Shown here piece by piece: positions 1 through 11,928 of a stretch of 64,000 nucleotides of DNA. Source of the DNA: Mesostigma viride (lineage: Eukaryota > Streptophyta > Mesostigmatophyceae > Mesostigmatales > Mesostigmataceae); the NCBI GenBank assembly GCA_009746045.1, contig RPFO01000231.1:98501-162500 (forward strand), written 5' to 3'. A model generated the notes under the pieces. It was given only the letters and a program-made list of their open reading frames with translations. It did not search any database and had not been told where the DNA came from. The position numbers were made by a program, and so were the translations under genes. The stretch's first letter is position 1. Each line of letters begins with the position of its first letter.

Positions 1-440
1 TCAGGTGGTCACATATGCAGGCCATCAACCTGAGCAGTTCTTGTCACAATGACCCCCAACCTTGAGCACACGTTGTTGTCAGCGTGCAAGATATGTGCTT
101 TGGCCAGTTTGCAGATGTCTTTGATGAAGAAGGAGGTGCTTGTGTGTCTAAATGGTTACTAAAACCTCCTCAGTGTAGCATCTAGATGGGAGGCCGTCTT
201 GGAATGGTGGTAACTTGGGCAGGTCTTGTCAGAATGGCGTCAAACCTTTGACATAGGAGTTACCATATGTGCAGAGGATGGTAGCATGTGGTTTGGCCAG
301 TTTTCACATGGCTTGGATGGATAAAGAGGTGTTAGTGTGGTTAAATACTAGCTAAAACCTCCGTTAGCGTCGTCACAGGTGGCAGCCTAGGAGTATGATT
401 TCATCAACTAGGGCTGCACTTGCCAGAATGACCTGAAAAT
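1..440. repeat. Diverged tandem repeat, about 185-bp period
   Basis: Related blocks recur: a GGCCAGTTT segment, then GAGGTG, then CTAAAACCTCC, then CAGAATGRC, seen near 110-235 and again near 290-430. The copies are strongly diverged and no protein similarity was recognised. This may be the edge of a larger minisatellite or an old repeat family. Confidence 0.4.
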
Positions 441-590
441 TTGGGGCTGCATGTCTCCCCACCTGTTATATTTGAAAATATGTGATATGACATTATTCCA
501 TGTGTTTATGATTTTTTGTGTGTGTGTGGAAAAAAGTACCCCTTTTGCGAGAAAATCCATCAATGGGTCTAAATATTATTATTATGTGCT

Positions 591-1489
591 AATTAATAAA
601 TTAATTAATAGACACGTGACTGCGTCACGTGAGCATAAGTCCTCAGTGGGAGGGGAACATGGGATGGAATGGATGGTATAAGCTATCTAGGTCCTAGTTA
701 CAGGGGTGTGGGCACCGCGGCCCGAATCGCTATGAATGCCATACTTGGTCACACGCGGAGCCCCCACAGGCTTGGGGGTGGTCTCCTTCATCACTACTTG
801 CCATCTATCCTTGCGCACCATCTGCCTCCATATTACAGACAAACCAGGAGGCTGCCCGGGTGTGAGCCCGTCACGTCTAGTGTAGCACATGTCCATGCCG
901 AGTCTATCACGAAAAGTCCACGGGTGGCGGCCCTGCCGCGCGCGGCCGGGGGCACGCCAGGTGAGGACATATCGCCCAGGCTGGGCGGGCTTGGTGCCAG
1001 CTAGTCTATCTGATGTATCTACCTGATCTGTGCGGGCCAGGTGCCCGGCTAGGCCCAGGCGCCTGTGCCTAATAATGTGGGAAACATAGGGCAAATCAGC
1101 GTACAAATCCTCATTACTAATGTGCAAACCAAAGGGGATGTTAAGGGCCTTGCGCAGCATCTTGGTGACGGCGCCGTCGAGTCGTTGCTCCAGCTCCTGC
1201 ATCAGTGTCCACGTCTCGGCGCCGTAGGTCAGGATCGTCAGAATGACGACCTTGAAGAGGTCACGCTTGACGATCCGGGGTAGGGCGGGGTTGCTCCACC
1301 AGCGGCGGCGGTCATGGAGGTGCGCCCACGCCATGCCGATCCGTGTCGTCATGTCGTCCTCGCAGTCGGGAAGCCAACTGCCGAGCAGCTTGAAGCGGCC
1401 TGAAGGAGGGTAGTTGACCTCGGTGTCGTCTAAGAGGCGGAGTGTGGGTGGGGGCCCTGCCATGCCGAGGGCCAGGGCCTCCGTTTTGG
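591..1489 (-). mobile_element. LINE family 1, 5'-truncated copy B (RT C-terminal part and 3' tail)
   Basis: The minus strand from 1463 to 687 is open for 258 codons. It encodes the C-terminal third of the same ORF2 as the long element at 61,861-63,474, from MAGPPPTLRLLDD to the terminal PVTRT. It includes the KRDLFKVVILTILTYGAETW block and the RRLGLAGHLAR block. The 3' tail follows toward position 591: the inverted repeat CACGTGAC/GTCACGTG and then TTAA repeats. The copy stops abruptly at 1489 inside the ORF, which is typical 5' truncation during target-primed reverse transcription. Confidence 0.88.
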
Positions 1490-1611
1490 GCTATTATGGG
1501 TTATTATTAACTATTAATTGGGTTATTATGTGCTAAAAGTTAGGTATAATTTCTTTTAAGTGGGGGAACTATATGGAAATATGTTATTTGGTCCCAATAT
1601 GTTTGCCCATT

Positions 1612-1682
1612 CTCCTAGGGGAATTAATTAATTAATTAATATAGACACGTTACTGCGTCACGTGAGCATCCTCCTAGGGGAA
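1612..1682 (-). mobile_element. Tail-only LINE insertion with 12-bp TSD
   Basis: A 47-bp insert (1624-1670) holds only the TTAA run and the terminal CACGT...CACGTG hairpin of LINE family 1, in minus orientation. It is flanked by exact direct repeats CTCCTAGGGGAA at 1612-1623 and 1671-1682. The duplication shows this was a real retrotransposition event of an extremely truncated copy. Confidence 0.8.
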
Positions 1683-1874
1683 ATAGGCCAAAAATTGCGT
1701 CTTTTCTATTTTTAGCACATAACGGGCACCTGCTCGGGGGTAGTACCCCCCCTGCAAGTGGCTGGAAACTTTTTTTAAATAATAATAATGGTCCCCAATC
1801 ATCATTGGATTTTTATCCCATGCATAGGTATGCCACAAACCTGTAACTAGGACCAACTCACCACCCCTTCCCAG

Positions 1875-1952
1875 CTCGCTGACACCCCCCTCCGCGCTAC
1901 CATCGCCAACATTGAGGCCAGTCTCCAGAAGCAACAGCAGCTCATGCATGCA
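1875..1952 (+). pseudogene. ORF1 fragment of a related LINE
   Basis: The frame starting LADTPLRATIANIEASL and ending in a QQQ stretch aligns with the HADTSIHSAITHI...QQQQQLLHQ segment of ORF1 in the long element (near 58,990-59,070). Divergence is clear, so this is a different subfamily or an old copy. It is cut off at 1953 by a LINE tail. Confidence 0.55.
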
Positions 1953-1953
1953 C

Positions 1954-2007
1954 CATTAATTAATTAATAGACACGTGACTGCGTCACGTGAGCATAAGTC
2001 CTCAGTG
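1954..2007 (-). mobile_element. LINE family 1 tail fragment
   Basis: TTAA repeats followed by the hairpin (ACACGTGACTGCGTCACGTG) and CATAAGTCCTCAGTGGGA, as in the other minus-strand tails. It abuts a plus-strand LINE fragment at 2008. No clear target duplication was found. Confidence 0.7.
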
Positions 2008-2194
2008 GGACTCCTAGGCCTAGCTAGCCGGGCACCTGGCCCGCATAGATCTGGTAGACACTTCAGATAGACTAGCTGGCATCCAGCCCGCACAGCCCGG
2101 GCGTTTTGTCCTCACATGGCGTGCCCCGGGCCGCGCGTGGCCGGGCCACCATCCGTGGACTTTCCGAGATCGATAGGCTAGGCATGGACATGTG
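2008..2194 (+). mobile_element. LINE ORF2 C-terminal fragment
   Basis: Nucleotide similarity to 63,105-63,275 of the long copy: CTAGCCGGGCACCTGGCCCG, then the block encoding CGCGCGGC and GTGGACTTT. It is diverged, with several substitutions, and is followed directly by copy A. Confidence 0.7.
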
Positions 2195-2203
2195 CATTAA
2201 TTA

Positions 2204-4812
2204 CACATAGTCCAGATGCTTTGGTCACACACACCTCGCCAACTGGCACTGAACGCTGTGCACATCGACTATGTTGTAATGCGCAAGGGTCATCAAGGAT
2301 CTGTACTAGCTGCTCGCTCGCACGTGATCCCCCTGGTGCGCTCCGATCAACGCATCGTCACCGCCCGCATCCGCCTGCGATAATGCCCCTCGCCCTTTCG
2401 TAAGCACGTGGCACCACCTGATTTGCGCACACTGCAGTTGCTTGAGAAATCTGATGACGCTCTGGAGGACTTCCCTGAAAAACGCGCCCACAAGCGCGCG
2501 GCAGAGGCGTTCGTCGACGCGCTGGACATCCCGGCCAGCCACGCCCAGCTGTTCGCTGCCGGCCCGGCATCGGCCCTTCGGCACCTCGCTGGCAAGCTGC
2601 CCGCGCCCGGGGCCCTGAGTGCCCCCCCGCCGCCCGCCCCGCTTCACCAGCCTGCACCGGCTCCCCGCCGTCATCCAGGCCCGGCAAGCCCTGCGCGACA
2701 ACCGCGACCCCGCCCGCTACGCCCGCCTCAAAGCTGATTACCACTTGGCCATCCGGCAGGCGACCAAGGAGCAGGAGGACCTCCATGTCCGCGAGTACTT
2801 CGCCCACCTCATGAGGCCCCAGCACGGCAAGTACTGGACCCGCCTGCGTCACGCCCAACGGCCCGCCGGCGGCGCGCAGCCGGCGCCGCGGACGCTCTCT
2901 GGCTCACCGCAGCAGCAGCTCGACCAGTGGTATTCCTCCCAGTCCCGGCTGCTCGGCGCCCTCCCGCCGCCTCCGCCGCTTGGCCCTCTGGCGGCCGTGC
3001 GCCTGGCAGTAGCGCCTGCGGACGTCCCTGCGCCGCCCACGCCGCCCGCAGCTGAGCAGGACTACACGTACCCAGCCCTGACGGAACCCCTGGCCGACCC
3101 CAACGAGCTACCGCCGTTCCCCGAGCTCGAGCTGAGCACCGCCGCCAATTAGCAACTCCGCTTCTACGCCGCCGTTGGACCTGACCAGCTCCCCACCCCG
3201 GTGGTTAAGCTGACGGCGCTCACGGGGTTCCTGCTTGACGTCTGCAACCGGATCCTGCTTGCCGACGCGCCGCCGATTCCTGAGTGGCAGCACAGCTACC
3301 GTATTATGCTGTACAAAAACAAAGGTTCCCCTGACGACCCCGCCAACTACCGAGGAGTCTGCATCCAGAGCGCCGCACTCAAGTTGTTCATGCGCATGAT
3401 CCTCAACCGCCTTCGTTCTGCTCTCGACCGTCACCTAGGGGAAAGTCAAATGGGCTTTCGTCCTGGGCGCAACACTGTCATGGCCATCTTCGTCGCGTTT
3501 CGCCTCTTCGAGGAAATTGCTCTCCTGCAACCTGGTGAGTTTCCCGCCATCCTGATCTTCGTCGACTTCATCAAGGCTTTTGATTCTGTCCTCTGGGACA
3601 CTCTATGGGCTGTACTTGCTCGCGCTCGCGTCCCCACTCCCCTGATTACCGTCATCCGCACGCTGTATGAGGGGTCGATCCCATTTTCCCCTCCTACTGA
3701 GGACTTATGCTCACGTGACGCAGTCACGTGTCTATTAATTAATTAATTAATTAATTAATTAATTAATTAATTAATTAATTAATTAATTAATTAATTAATG
3801 AGGGGTCGACCACTTCGGTGCGCACTCAACACGGCTTTTCCCCGCCATGCCCACTGTAGACCGGCGTCTGGCAGGGTTGCGTCCTGTCGCCGTACTACCT
3901 GTTTATTATTGTAGTGGATTATGTTATGCGCCAGGCACGTGCTCGCTTTGCTAGCATTGCAGGCCGTGCCCCTGGCCTAGCGATCACGAACGAGCTTGGA
4001 GAAGGGGGGCCGACTAACAAGCATAATTTACTAGCTGAACTCATTTATGCCGACGACATCACGCTCATCGAGAAGCCGGAGTCTGCCCAACTTTGGCTGG
4101 ACTGCCTGGCGCTCGAGGCTCAGGCGGTTGGTCTAGAAATCAGCCCCAAAACGGAGGCCCTGGCCCTCGGCATGGAAGGGCCCCCACCCACACTCCGCCT
4201 CTTAGACGACACCGAGGTCAACTACCCTACTCAGTTCAGGCCGCTTCAAGCTGCTCGGCAGTTGGCTTCCCGACTGCGAGGACGACCTGACGACACGGAT
4301 CGGCATGGCGTGGGTGCAACTCCATGACCGCCGCCGCTGGTGGAGCAACCGGCCCCGCCCTACCCCGGATCGTCAAGCGTGACCTTTTCAAGGTCGGCAT
4401 TCTGACGATCCTGACCTACGGCGCCGAGACCTGGACACTGACGCAGGAGGTGGAGCAACGACTCGACGGCAACGTCACCAAGATGCTGCGCACGGCCCTT
4501 AACATCCCCTTTGGTTTGCACATTAGTAATGAGGATCTGTACGCTGATTTGCCCTATGTTTCCCACATTATTAGGCCCAGGCGCCTGGGCCTAGCCGGGC
4601 ACCTGGCCCGCACAGATCAGGTAGACACATCAGATAGACTAGCTGGCACCAAGCCCGCCCAGCCTGGGCGATATGTCCTCACCTAGCGTGCCCCAGGCCG
4701 CGCGCGGCAGGGCCGCCACCCGTGGACTTTTCGTGATAGACTCGGCATGGACATGTGCTACACTAGGCGTGACGGGCTCACCCCCGGGCAGCCTCCTGTT
4801 TTGTCTGTAATA
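2204..4812 (+). mobile_element. LINE family 1 copy A, endonuclease end to RT C-terminus, interrupted
   Basis: Colinear with 60,880-63,330 of the long copy. The order is the end of the APE-type endonuclease (2221-2400), the linker rich in Pro/Ala (2408-3150), the RT fingers/palm (3201-3668, with SPDDPANYRGV and FVDFIKAFDS), the catalytic YADD (about 4048-4059) and the ETWTL region (4420-4440). It carries a stop at 3150-3152, several frameshifts, and a nested tail insertion at 3679-3797 that splits the palm domain. The match breaks at 4812 at CTGTAATAT and resumes at 5589. It cannot encode an active protein. Confidence 0.88.
3667..3809 (+). mobile_element. Nested LINE tail insertion in copy A, 12-bp TSD
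   Basis: A 119-bp insert (3679-3797) begins with TCCCATTTTCCCCTCC, continues through the terminal hairpin TCACGTGACGCAGTCACGTG, and ends in an unusually long TTAA run (about 3735-3797). It is flanked by the direct repeat ATGAGGGGTCGA at 3667-3678 and 3798-3809. The uninterrupted sequence is seen at 62,325-62,340 in the long copy, so the empty site is present in this window. Confidence 0.9.
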
Positions 4813-5588
4813 TTTTTTCCCGTCTTTGTTCTTATCGTGTTGATTTCATCACGACTCTTGTTGAACTCTTGCAGCGTTTATTGGTCAAAGACTATGACCG
4901 AGACATTATGCTCCGTCAAGTCCGACATGTTTTTTGCAACGTCACCCACATCTGTTCGGTGCTGCCCCTTGGCACAAGCTCTACAAACAGGTCGTGGACC
5001 GGCTGGATCGCATAGTATCTCCGCACATCTGAACCCTGTGATGCCAGATCTCCTTTGCGGCCGTTCCGAGCTTGGCACTGGATTTGTTGCCCACATCGTC
5101 GCGTCGCTGCAGCAACACGATGTTTTCTGGCATCCGCGGGCTTTTGGTTCCCGCCGCACATTTGAAAGTGCTGTCCTCCGGCTTTTTGCCTTTGCACCGT
5201 GTGCAGTTCTTGGACGTTTGGAATCATGGCATGGCTAACGTGATGACTGACTAGCTACCTTTTCAGTGGTTTTCCATTTGCGGGTATTTCCTCGTAAATG
5301 GTGGGAGAGCGATCGCAGCAATGGTGCTCACCACTAGACACTCCCGGCCAGTTAGGCTCGAAACACACGCCCTGATCAAGCATGCTGTTTCCGGCCCCAC
5401 CGTCTAGGTCATCTAGTCGCTCTACACGTACGCCAGCCATAATTTCAATGCACAAGGATACACATTTCCATCACCATTCATCTTCATCATCCTGAACGAC
5501 TCGAACACGCGGACAAGATAACGGCAGGCTCGAGCTACCATGGTCCGGATTCTCCCGATTTCTGGCCTGCGCTGGTTGTCTCCTTGAT
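4813..5588. other. 776-bp unassigned insert splitting LINE copy A
   Basis: LINE homology stops after CTGTAATAT at 4812 and resumes at ATGGAGGCAG at 5589, adjacent bases in the long copy (63,330). The insert has no obvious terminal inverted repeat. ATAT at both edges could be a very short duplication. Short open frames exist (for example 4747-5238 plus), but none resembles a protein I know. It could be a captured host fragment or a piece of another element. Confidence 0.5.
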
Positions 5589-6299
5589 ATGGAGGCAGAT
5601 CGATGGTGCGCAAGGATAGATGGCAAGTAGTGATGAAGGAGACCACCCCCAAGCCTGTGGGGGCTCCGCGTGTGACCAAGTATGGCATTCATAGCGATTC
5701 GGGCCGCGGTGCCCACACCCCTGTAACTAGGACCTAGATAGCTTATACCATCCATTCCATCCCATGTTCCCCTCCCACTGAGGACTTATGCTCACGTGAC
5801 GCAGTCACGTGTCTATTAATTAATTAATTAATTAATGGAGGCAGATGGTACGCAAGGATAGATGGCAAGTAGTGATGAAGGAGACCACCCCCAAGTCTGT
5901 GGGGGCTCCGCGTGTGACCGCGTATGGCATTCATAGCGATTCGGGCCGCGGTGCCCACACCCCTGTAACTAGGACCTAGATAGCTTACACAGTTACACCA
6001 TCCATTCCATCCCATGTTCCCCTCCCACTGATGACTTATGCTCACGTGACGCAGTCACGTGTCTATTAATTAATTAATGGAGGCAGATGGTACGCAAGGA
6101 TAGATGGCAAGTAGTGATGAAGGAGACCAACCTCAAGTCAGTGGGGGCTCCGCATGTGCCCCAGTTTGGGCGATTCGGGCCGTGGTGCCCACAACCCTGT
6201 AGCAGGAACTAGATAGCTAGCATCATCCATTCCATCCCATGTTCCCCTCCCACTGAGGACTTATGCTCACGTGACGCAGTCACGTGTACATCAATTAAT
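5589..6299 (+). repeat. Tandem array of three LINE 3'-end units
   Basis: Units at 5589-5834, 5835-6077 and 6078-6299 each start at the same point (ATGGAGGCAG), run through the last codons of ORF2, the terminal CACGTGAC/GTCACGTG hairpin, and end in TTAA repeats. Units 2 and 3 share GGTACGCAAGG where unit 1 has GGTGCGCAAGG, so unit 3 probably derives from unit 2 or the reverse. The unit is about 220-245 bp. Confidence 0.8.
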
Positions 6300-6400
6300 G
6301 AGTCAATCTCATCCCATTGACCCATCCCATGACCATCTCACTGAGGACTTATGAGCACTCACGTGACGCCATGTCCGTTACGTGTCGCAATTACCTTATT
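6300..6400 (+). mobile_element. Degenerate LINE tail
   Basis: CATCCCATGACC...CTCACTGAGGACTTATG followed by a damaged hairpin (TCACGTGACGCCATGTCCGTTACGTGTC). It continues the tail cluster that precedes it. Confidence 0.55.
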
Positions 6401-6469
6401 ATTATTCGGTTTTATTGCACAACAGGCACGTGGAGTAAACAAAAGTAAGCATGATCTGCAAGGAGAATT

Positions 6470-6700
6470 TACACGTAACTGCGTCAGGTGAGCAGAAGTC
6501 CTCAGGGAAATGAATATAGGATGGGGTGGATGGTGTAGCTATCGAGATCCTAGTTACAGGATTGCGGGCACCATGGCCCGAATCGCTATGCATGCCAAAC
6601 TTGGTCACAGTCGGAGGCCCCACCAACTGGGGGGCGGTGTCCTTCATTACTGTCTGCCTCGTATCTTCAAACCAAGGATACCTGTCTGCATGGAGAAAAC
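6470..6700 (-). mobile_element. LINE family 1 3' end, diverged, at the 3' end of the DNAJC8-like gene
   Basis: Minus-strand similarity to the terminal about 220 bp of the LINE: the damaged hairpin ACGTAACTGCGTCAGGTGAGC, then ATCCTAGTTACAGG, GGCCCGAATCGCTATG and the GTCCTTCATTACT block. It lies just downstream of the stop codon of the minus-strand J-protein gene (6737), so it may be part of that gene's 3' UTR. Confidence 0.7.
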
Positions 6701-6736
6701 CAGTTCGCATTATAATAAGTTTTAACTTCGAGATAA

Positions 6737-9700
6737 TCACCCCCTCTGGACTGGCCGCTGGACGTAGGACTTGACAGAATCGGACGTTTTCAACTTGGGG
6801 GGGCGCAGCTCGCCCACAGCCTGCAGGTTCCCAACATGCAAGGGACCATCCAAACCACTGATGCGTTCAAATGTCATGCGAGATCCAAATAGAGATGTAA
6901 AAGGGAGATCACTGGGGCATGGAGCAGAAAATTCAATGGCTTAATAGGGTGGACAGGTGCAATAAATGAGCTAAAACAATAGCGACCCCCACACTCCAGT
7001 CATATCGCACTATCTACCTCGCTTCAATCTAAAAGAGGGATGAACGGAAAGAATGCACGGAAAGCCTGCAATTATAAGCTAGATAGTAATCCCTTCCATT
7101 CCATTTCAATCCCGCTTAGGACTTGTGCTCACGTGACGCAGTCCACGTTTAATGCAAGGAAAAGCTAAATCCAAAAGTAAAGGAATACGTAGCACAATCC
7201 CAAATACAGACCCATTGGTGGGGGGAAGAATGCAAGAGTATGTGTGTCTCTGTGCTTTGCGTGGTCGATGAGTAGCGTAGAAAAACAGGCTCACATTGTC
7301 TCTCCACAAATGCACACCGTAGCTGTCTCTCCATTAGTTCATTAATCAACTGGGTCACGTGATCATAATCCCTGGACAAAATGGGAAGCTGTCTCTCTAT
7401 GCACAACGTACACTAAGGAATACCGCCGTGTTGCCTTGCTGAACTTGCATGCCTCTTGACACTGCCAAACGCGTTTCTAACTTGGCAGCAATCGCACCCT
7501 GTTCATCCTGCATCTCCCAAAACACGCAAATGACATGCAAAATCTTAATTCACAAAACCTTAACCTTCAATAAAATACTAGTACAATACAATGTAGTGTA
7601 CACTCTGTATAATTGTGTACTCACACAATTGTCTACAATTGTGAGCTCGCGGCTGCCTTACCCTCGACGCTGCTCACCTTTTTCTTCCCCGAGTCCTTCT
7701 TCTTTGTCTGGAAGTCCCGCCAGCTTGCTACCTGTCGCACAGCAGCGCACGCATATAACATTGCAACAGCCGTCAGTCAATCAAGCGCAATCAAGCACAA
7801 GCTAATCAACCACCAATCAATCGCCATGTTGCGTGCATTGTGCTCATGTCTTGTGTGCAATCACCCAGCCTCGGCTATGCTTGAAATTCCATTCGATATT
7901 TCTAGTACCAACAGGTGACCCGAACCACAGCTCTGGTTTCCATAAGGCTTTGGTCCAAATTAGCCCAGGATAGGGTTTAGGGTAGGGTGGGAGCGAGGGC
8001 GGGGTGGGGTGGGGTGTGTGGGGGAGGAAGGACACTGGCGTACCGGGCACTTGACCTTCACCCTGCCCTCCCACTCCTCTGCATAGGCCTGCACCTTATC
8101 CCTCCCAACAACAGCACCTCGGCCTACACTTCTATTTTCACTATAGAGTCATGAGTGTCACATAAACTATAGAGTCACCATAGTTCATGAATGAAAGAGT
8201 TGAACGGATGCCACCCGCCACCGTCCCTGCCTTCCCTGTGTGTACCCTTTTCTTTCTCTGCCTACTCCCCCCCAATCATTCCCCCCCCCCCCCTTCCCCT
8301 CCTTCCTTCCTCTGCCTAGGACCTGTGAGAGAAACAGGGACAGCCCCTCTTAGCCCCAACACGATGGTGGGCACGTCGGCAACAAGCCACGCCCATGTGT
8401 GACCCCCCTGATGTAACTGCCCCTCCCGCGTGTCCTCCCACTTGTCACACGTGTAAAAATCCTCTTCTCTTATCACTGGCAGCTTCATGTGAGCATGTGT
8501 GCCCCCTTACCCTCCCCTCGCGCGTGTGCTCCCACTTGTCGACATCACCAACCCCATTGACAATCTCGCCAGCAGGTCTCAGCGTGACCTTGCTTGCCCC
8601 TTACCCGTCCCTCGCGCGTGTCCTCCCGCTTGTCTGCGTCCTCCCACTTGCCCCTGTGCATACCTCTGACCCCACAGGATTGCTGGGGAGCTATAGGACC
8701 ATAAGCAACACTCCCTCTACCCAGGGACCCGCCCGTCGCGCGTGTCCTCCCGCTTGTCAACACCCTCTTCTCCTATCACAAGCAGCGGGAGCATGTGTGC
8801 CCCCTTACCCGCCCCTCGCGCGTGTCCTCCCACTTCTCCGCGTCGTCCCGCTTGCGCTTGTACATCTCGCGCGTCTCCGCCTCCTCCTGCTCCACGCGGG
8901 TCTCCTCCTCGGTGATCTGGGGGGGCGGGGTGAGGGACAAAGGAGGGAGTAGGGACCAGGGAAAGAATGTAAGTGCAAGACGAGGGCATGTCGCCTCCTC
9001 GGTGATCTAATTGTGTGTGGAGGGGGGGCCGGGGGGGGAGGGAACGGGAATAGGGACCAGGTGGAAAATATTAGAGGGAAGAGGATGGCAGGTCTCCTCC
9101 GGCTCCACCCGCGTCTCCTTCGTGATGATATAATGACAGCACAAATACTAGGATACTAGTATAAATACTAGGATACAAGTAGTACAAATACTAGGATACT
9201 ACTAGTAAAAATGCTAGGATACTACTAGGTCATGGATTAGTGTGATTGATTATGACAGGGGGATCCCGCCACGCACATTATGAGAGGGGGATCAAGGAAC
9301 AGGGGGTCCACAGCATTGAGTGGCAAGAGTGCACAAAGCCACGCGTCTGCTCCTCCGTGATCTGAGAAGGGAAACATAATGAGAGCAAATAGAAGGGGAG
9401 CTCATAGAAGGGGAGAGCATACAAGGGAGTCTATAGCAAATAGAAGGGGAGCGCATGGAAGGGGAGAGCATACAAGGGGAGTACATACATGGGGAATATA
9501 CAGATAGATAAACAGGGCAAGGGACAGAATAGGGACAAGTGCAAGACCATTAAAGAGCGTGTCAATCCGGTAGAACCTCCTCAGGGAATACAAGGATTTC
9601 ATGGGGCTGACCAGTTCTTGCTTCTAGTTGCCCACTGGTGCTAGAGCAGCTCCTACTGACCCGCTTGTACTAACCCGCGGCGTAACCTTGCGGTGTCGCC

Positions 9701-11890
9701 CCACGCTGCAAAACCTGGCTAGCACCCAGCCACCAAGAAAAGAGGGAAACTACATGCCCATGACTGGAAATGCTTTTATATTGGTACTTCGTCACTTTGT
9801 GGAATACCTCCATTAGCTAGAGGTAGAATGTTGCACGAGAGCGACTCTTGCGTACCCGCTGCGTCATCTTGCGGCGCCGCCACTCGTTCTGGGTGATGAC
9901 CTCGCGCGCCTTCATCTTCCAGGCGTGCTGGAACGCGTCTGACAGCAGATAGCTCTCCATTTCGTCCTGCGCAGCGGGTGCCAGCACAACCGTGTAAGAA
10001 GCAAAAAATGAAAACTTATCCGCACCATGCTGCTCTCCAAAACATGCAACGTCCATCTCGACATAGGCAGCGATGCAAAGAAGGTAATTGACTAGCCCAG
10101 AACGTTGGTGCCTCCTATTAAGTGTAGCTCTCTAGCCTGCTTTCCTGCTAGTTAGTCCTCTACTCGCTTCTTATCAGCAAACCATCCAGCTGTACTCGGA
10201 CGGAAATCTACTTGATGCGCGTGACATCAGCATCTGGGGCGCATGAATTCCGCATCTTGACACCAGCTGTGACATCAGCAGTCAGGAAGCAGCCTTGGTC
10301 TACCTAAAAACCTGAATCTGTTCTATCTCGAAACCTGATCTATCCATCTTACCAATCTGTTAGGCTATCTGTCTTACCAATCTGAATCTGTTCTATCTCG
10401 AAACCTGATCTATCCATCTTACCAATCTGTTAGGCTATCTGTCTTACCAATCTGAATCTGTTCCATCTCGAAACCTGATCTATCTATCTTACCAATCTGT
10501 TAGGCTATCTATCTTACCAATCTGTTAGGCTATCTATCTTACCAATCTGTTAGGCTATCTATCTTACCAATCTGTTAGGCTATCTATCTTACCAATCTGT
10601 TAGGCTATCTATCTTACCAATCTGTTAGGCTATCTATCTTACCAATCTGTTAGGCTATCTATCTTACCAATCTGTTAGGCTATCTATCTTACCAATCTGT
10701 TAGGCTATCTATCTTACCAATCTGTTAGGCTATCTATCTTACCAATCTGTTAGGCTATCTATCTTACCAATCTGTTAGGCTATCTATCTTACCAATCTGT
10801 TAGGCTATCTATCTTACCAATCTGTTAGGCTATCTATCTTACCAATCTGTTCTGTTAGGCTATCTATCTTACCAATCTGTTAGGCTATCTATCTTACCAA
10901 TCTGTTAGGCTATCTATCTTACCAATCTGTTAGGCTATCTATCTTACCAATCTGTTAGGCTATCTATCTTACCAATCTGTTAGGCTATCTATCTTACCAA
11001 TCTGTTAGGCTATCTATCTTACCAATCTGTTAGGCTATCTATCTTACCAATCTGTTAGGCTATCTATCTTACCAATCTGTTAGGCTATCTATCTTACCAA
11101 TCTGTTCTGTTAGGCTATCTATCTTACCAATCTGTTAGGCTATCTATCTTACCAATCTGTTAGGCTATCTATCTTACCAATCTGTTAGGCTATCTATCTT
11201 ACCAATCTGTTAGGCTATCTATCTTACCAATCTGTTAGGCTATCTCGAAACCTGATGTATCTATCTTAACAAATGAATGAAATGAAGTGAATGATTTGAA
11301 CGTGAGACTCGCGGGCTTTCACATAACGACATGGACGAGGACTAAGGTACCTCTTCCAGAAGTTCCAACAGGGAAAGTATCAAGTGTCGGCTGCGTCCAA
11401 TCAAGACATGTGCCCCCTTCGTGCGCTAGCATAAAATGGCCCCAACACACCTTTACTTCCAGCTTCTCAACACCTTTACGTCCAGCCTCTAAACGCCTTT
11501 ACTTCCATCCTATCTAATGCCTTGACACTGCAGGCTATCAGGATAAACAGCTCCACATGCGTAAAAATCGGGTATTGAGTTTTTTTTGTCAAAAGAGCAC
11601 TACAGGCTCACCTTTTCCAGATAGATGCTTTTGAGTGTTTACGTCTAAAAAGCATCTGACTCTCCTCTTCCAAATGACATCCACGTTTCGGTTCTAGACA
11701 CCATTGCTGGTTTTACCTTTTCCAGGTGCTTCAACAGCGGGTTGGCGGTTTGCTCCGTTTTCTTCTTCTTCACCTCCTTCTTGTGCTCGTTCACCACCAG
11801 CTCTGGGCGACAATGGCCGACAGCAAAAGCCGACAATGAGGGCCGGCAACGAGGGCCGACAACAAAAGGTGATGCCCATGCGCAGGGCCA

Positions 11891-11928
<38 letters not shown>

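Noticed and set aside
4747-5238. 163-codon ORF starting MDMCYTRRDG
   Set aside because: The first residues are LINE ORF2; the rest is read-through into the unassigned insert, with no recognisable protein.
10305-11270. Possible interstitial telomere (TTAGGC in each unit)
   Set aside because: TTAGGC occurs once per 25-bp unit only; this is a minisatellite, not a telomeric array.
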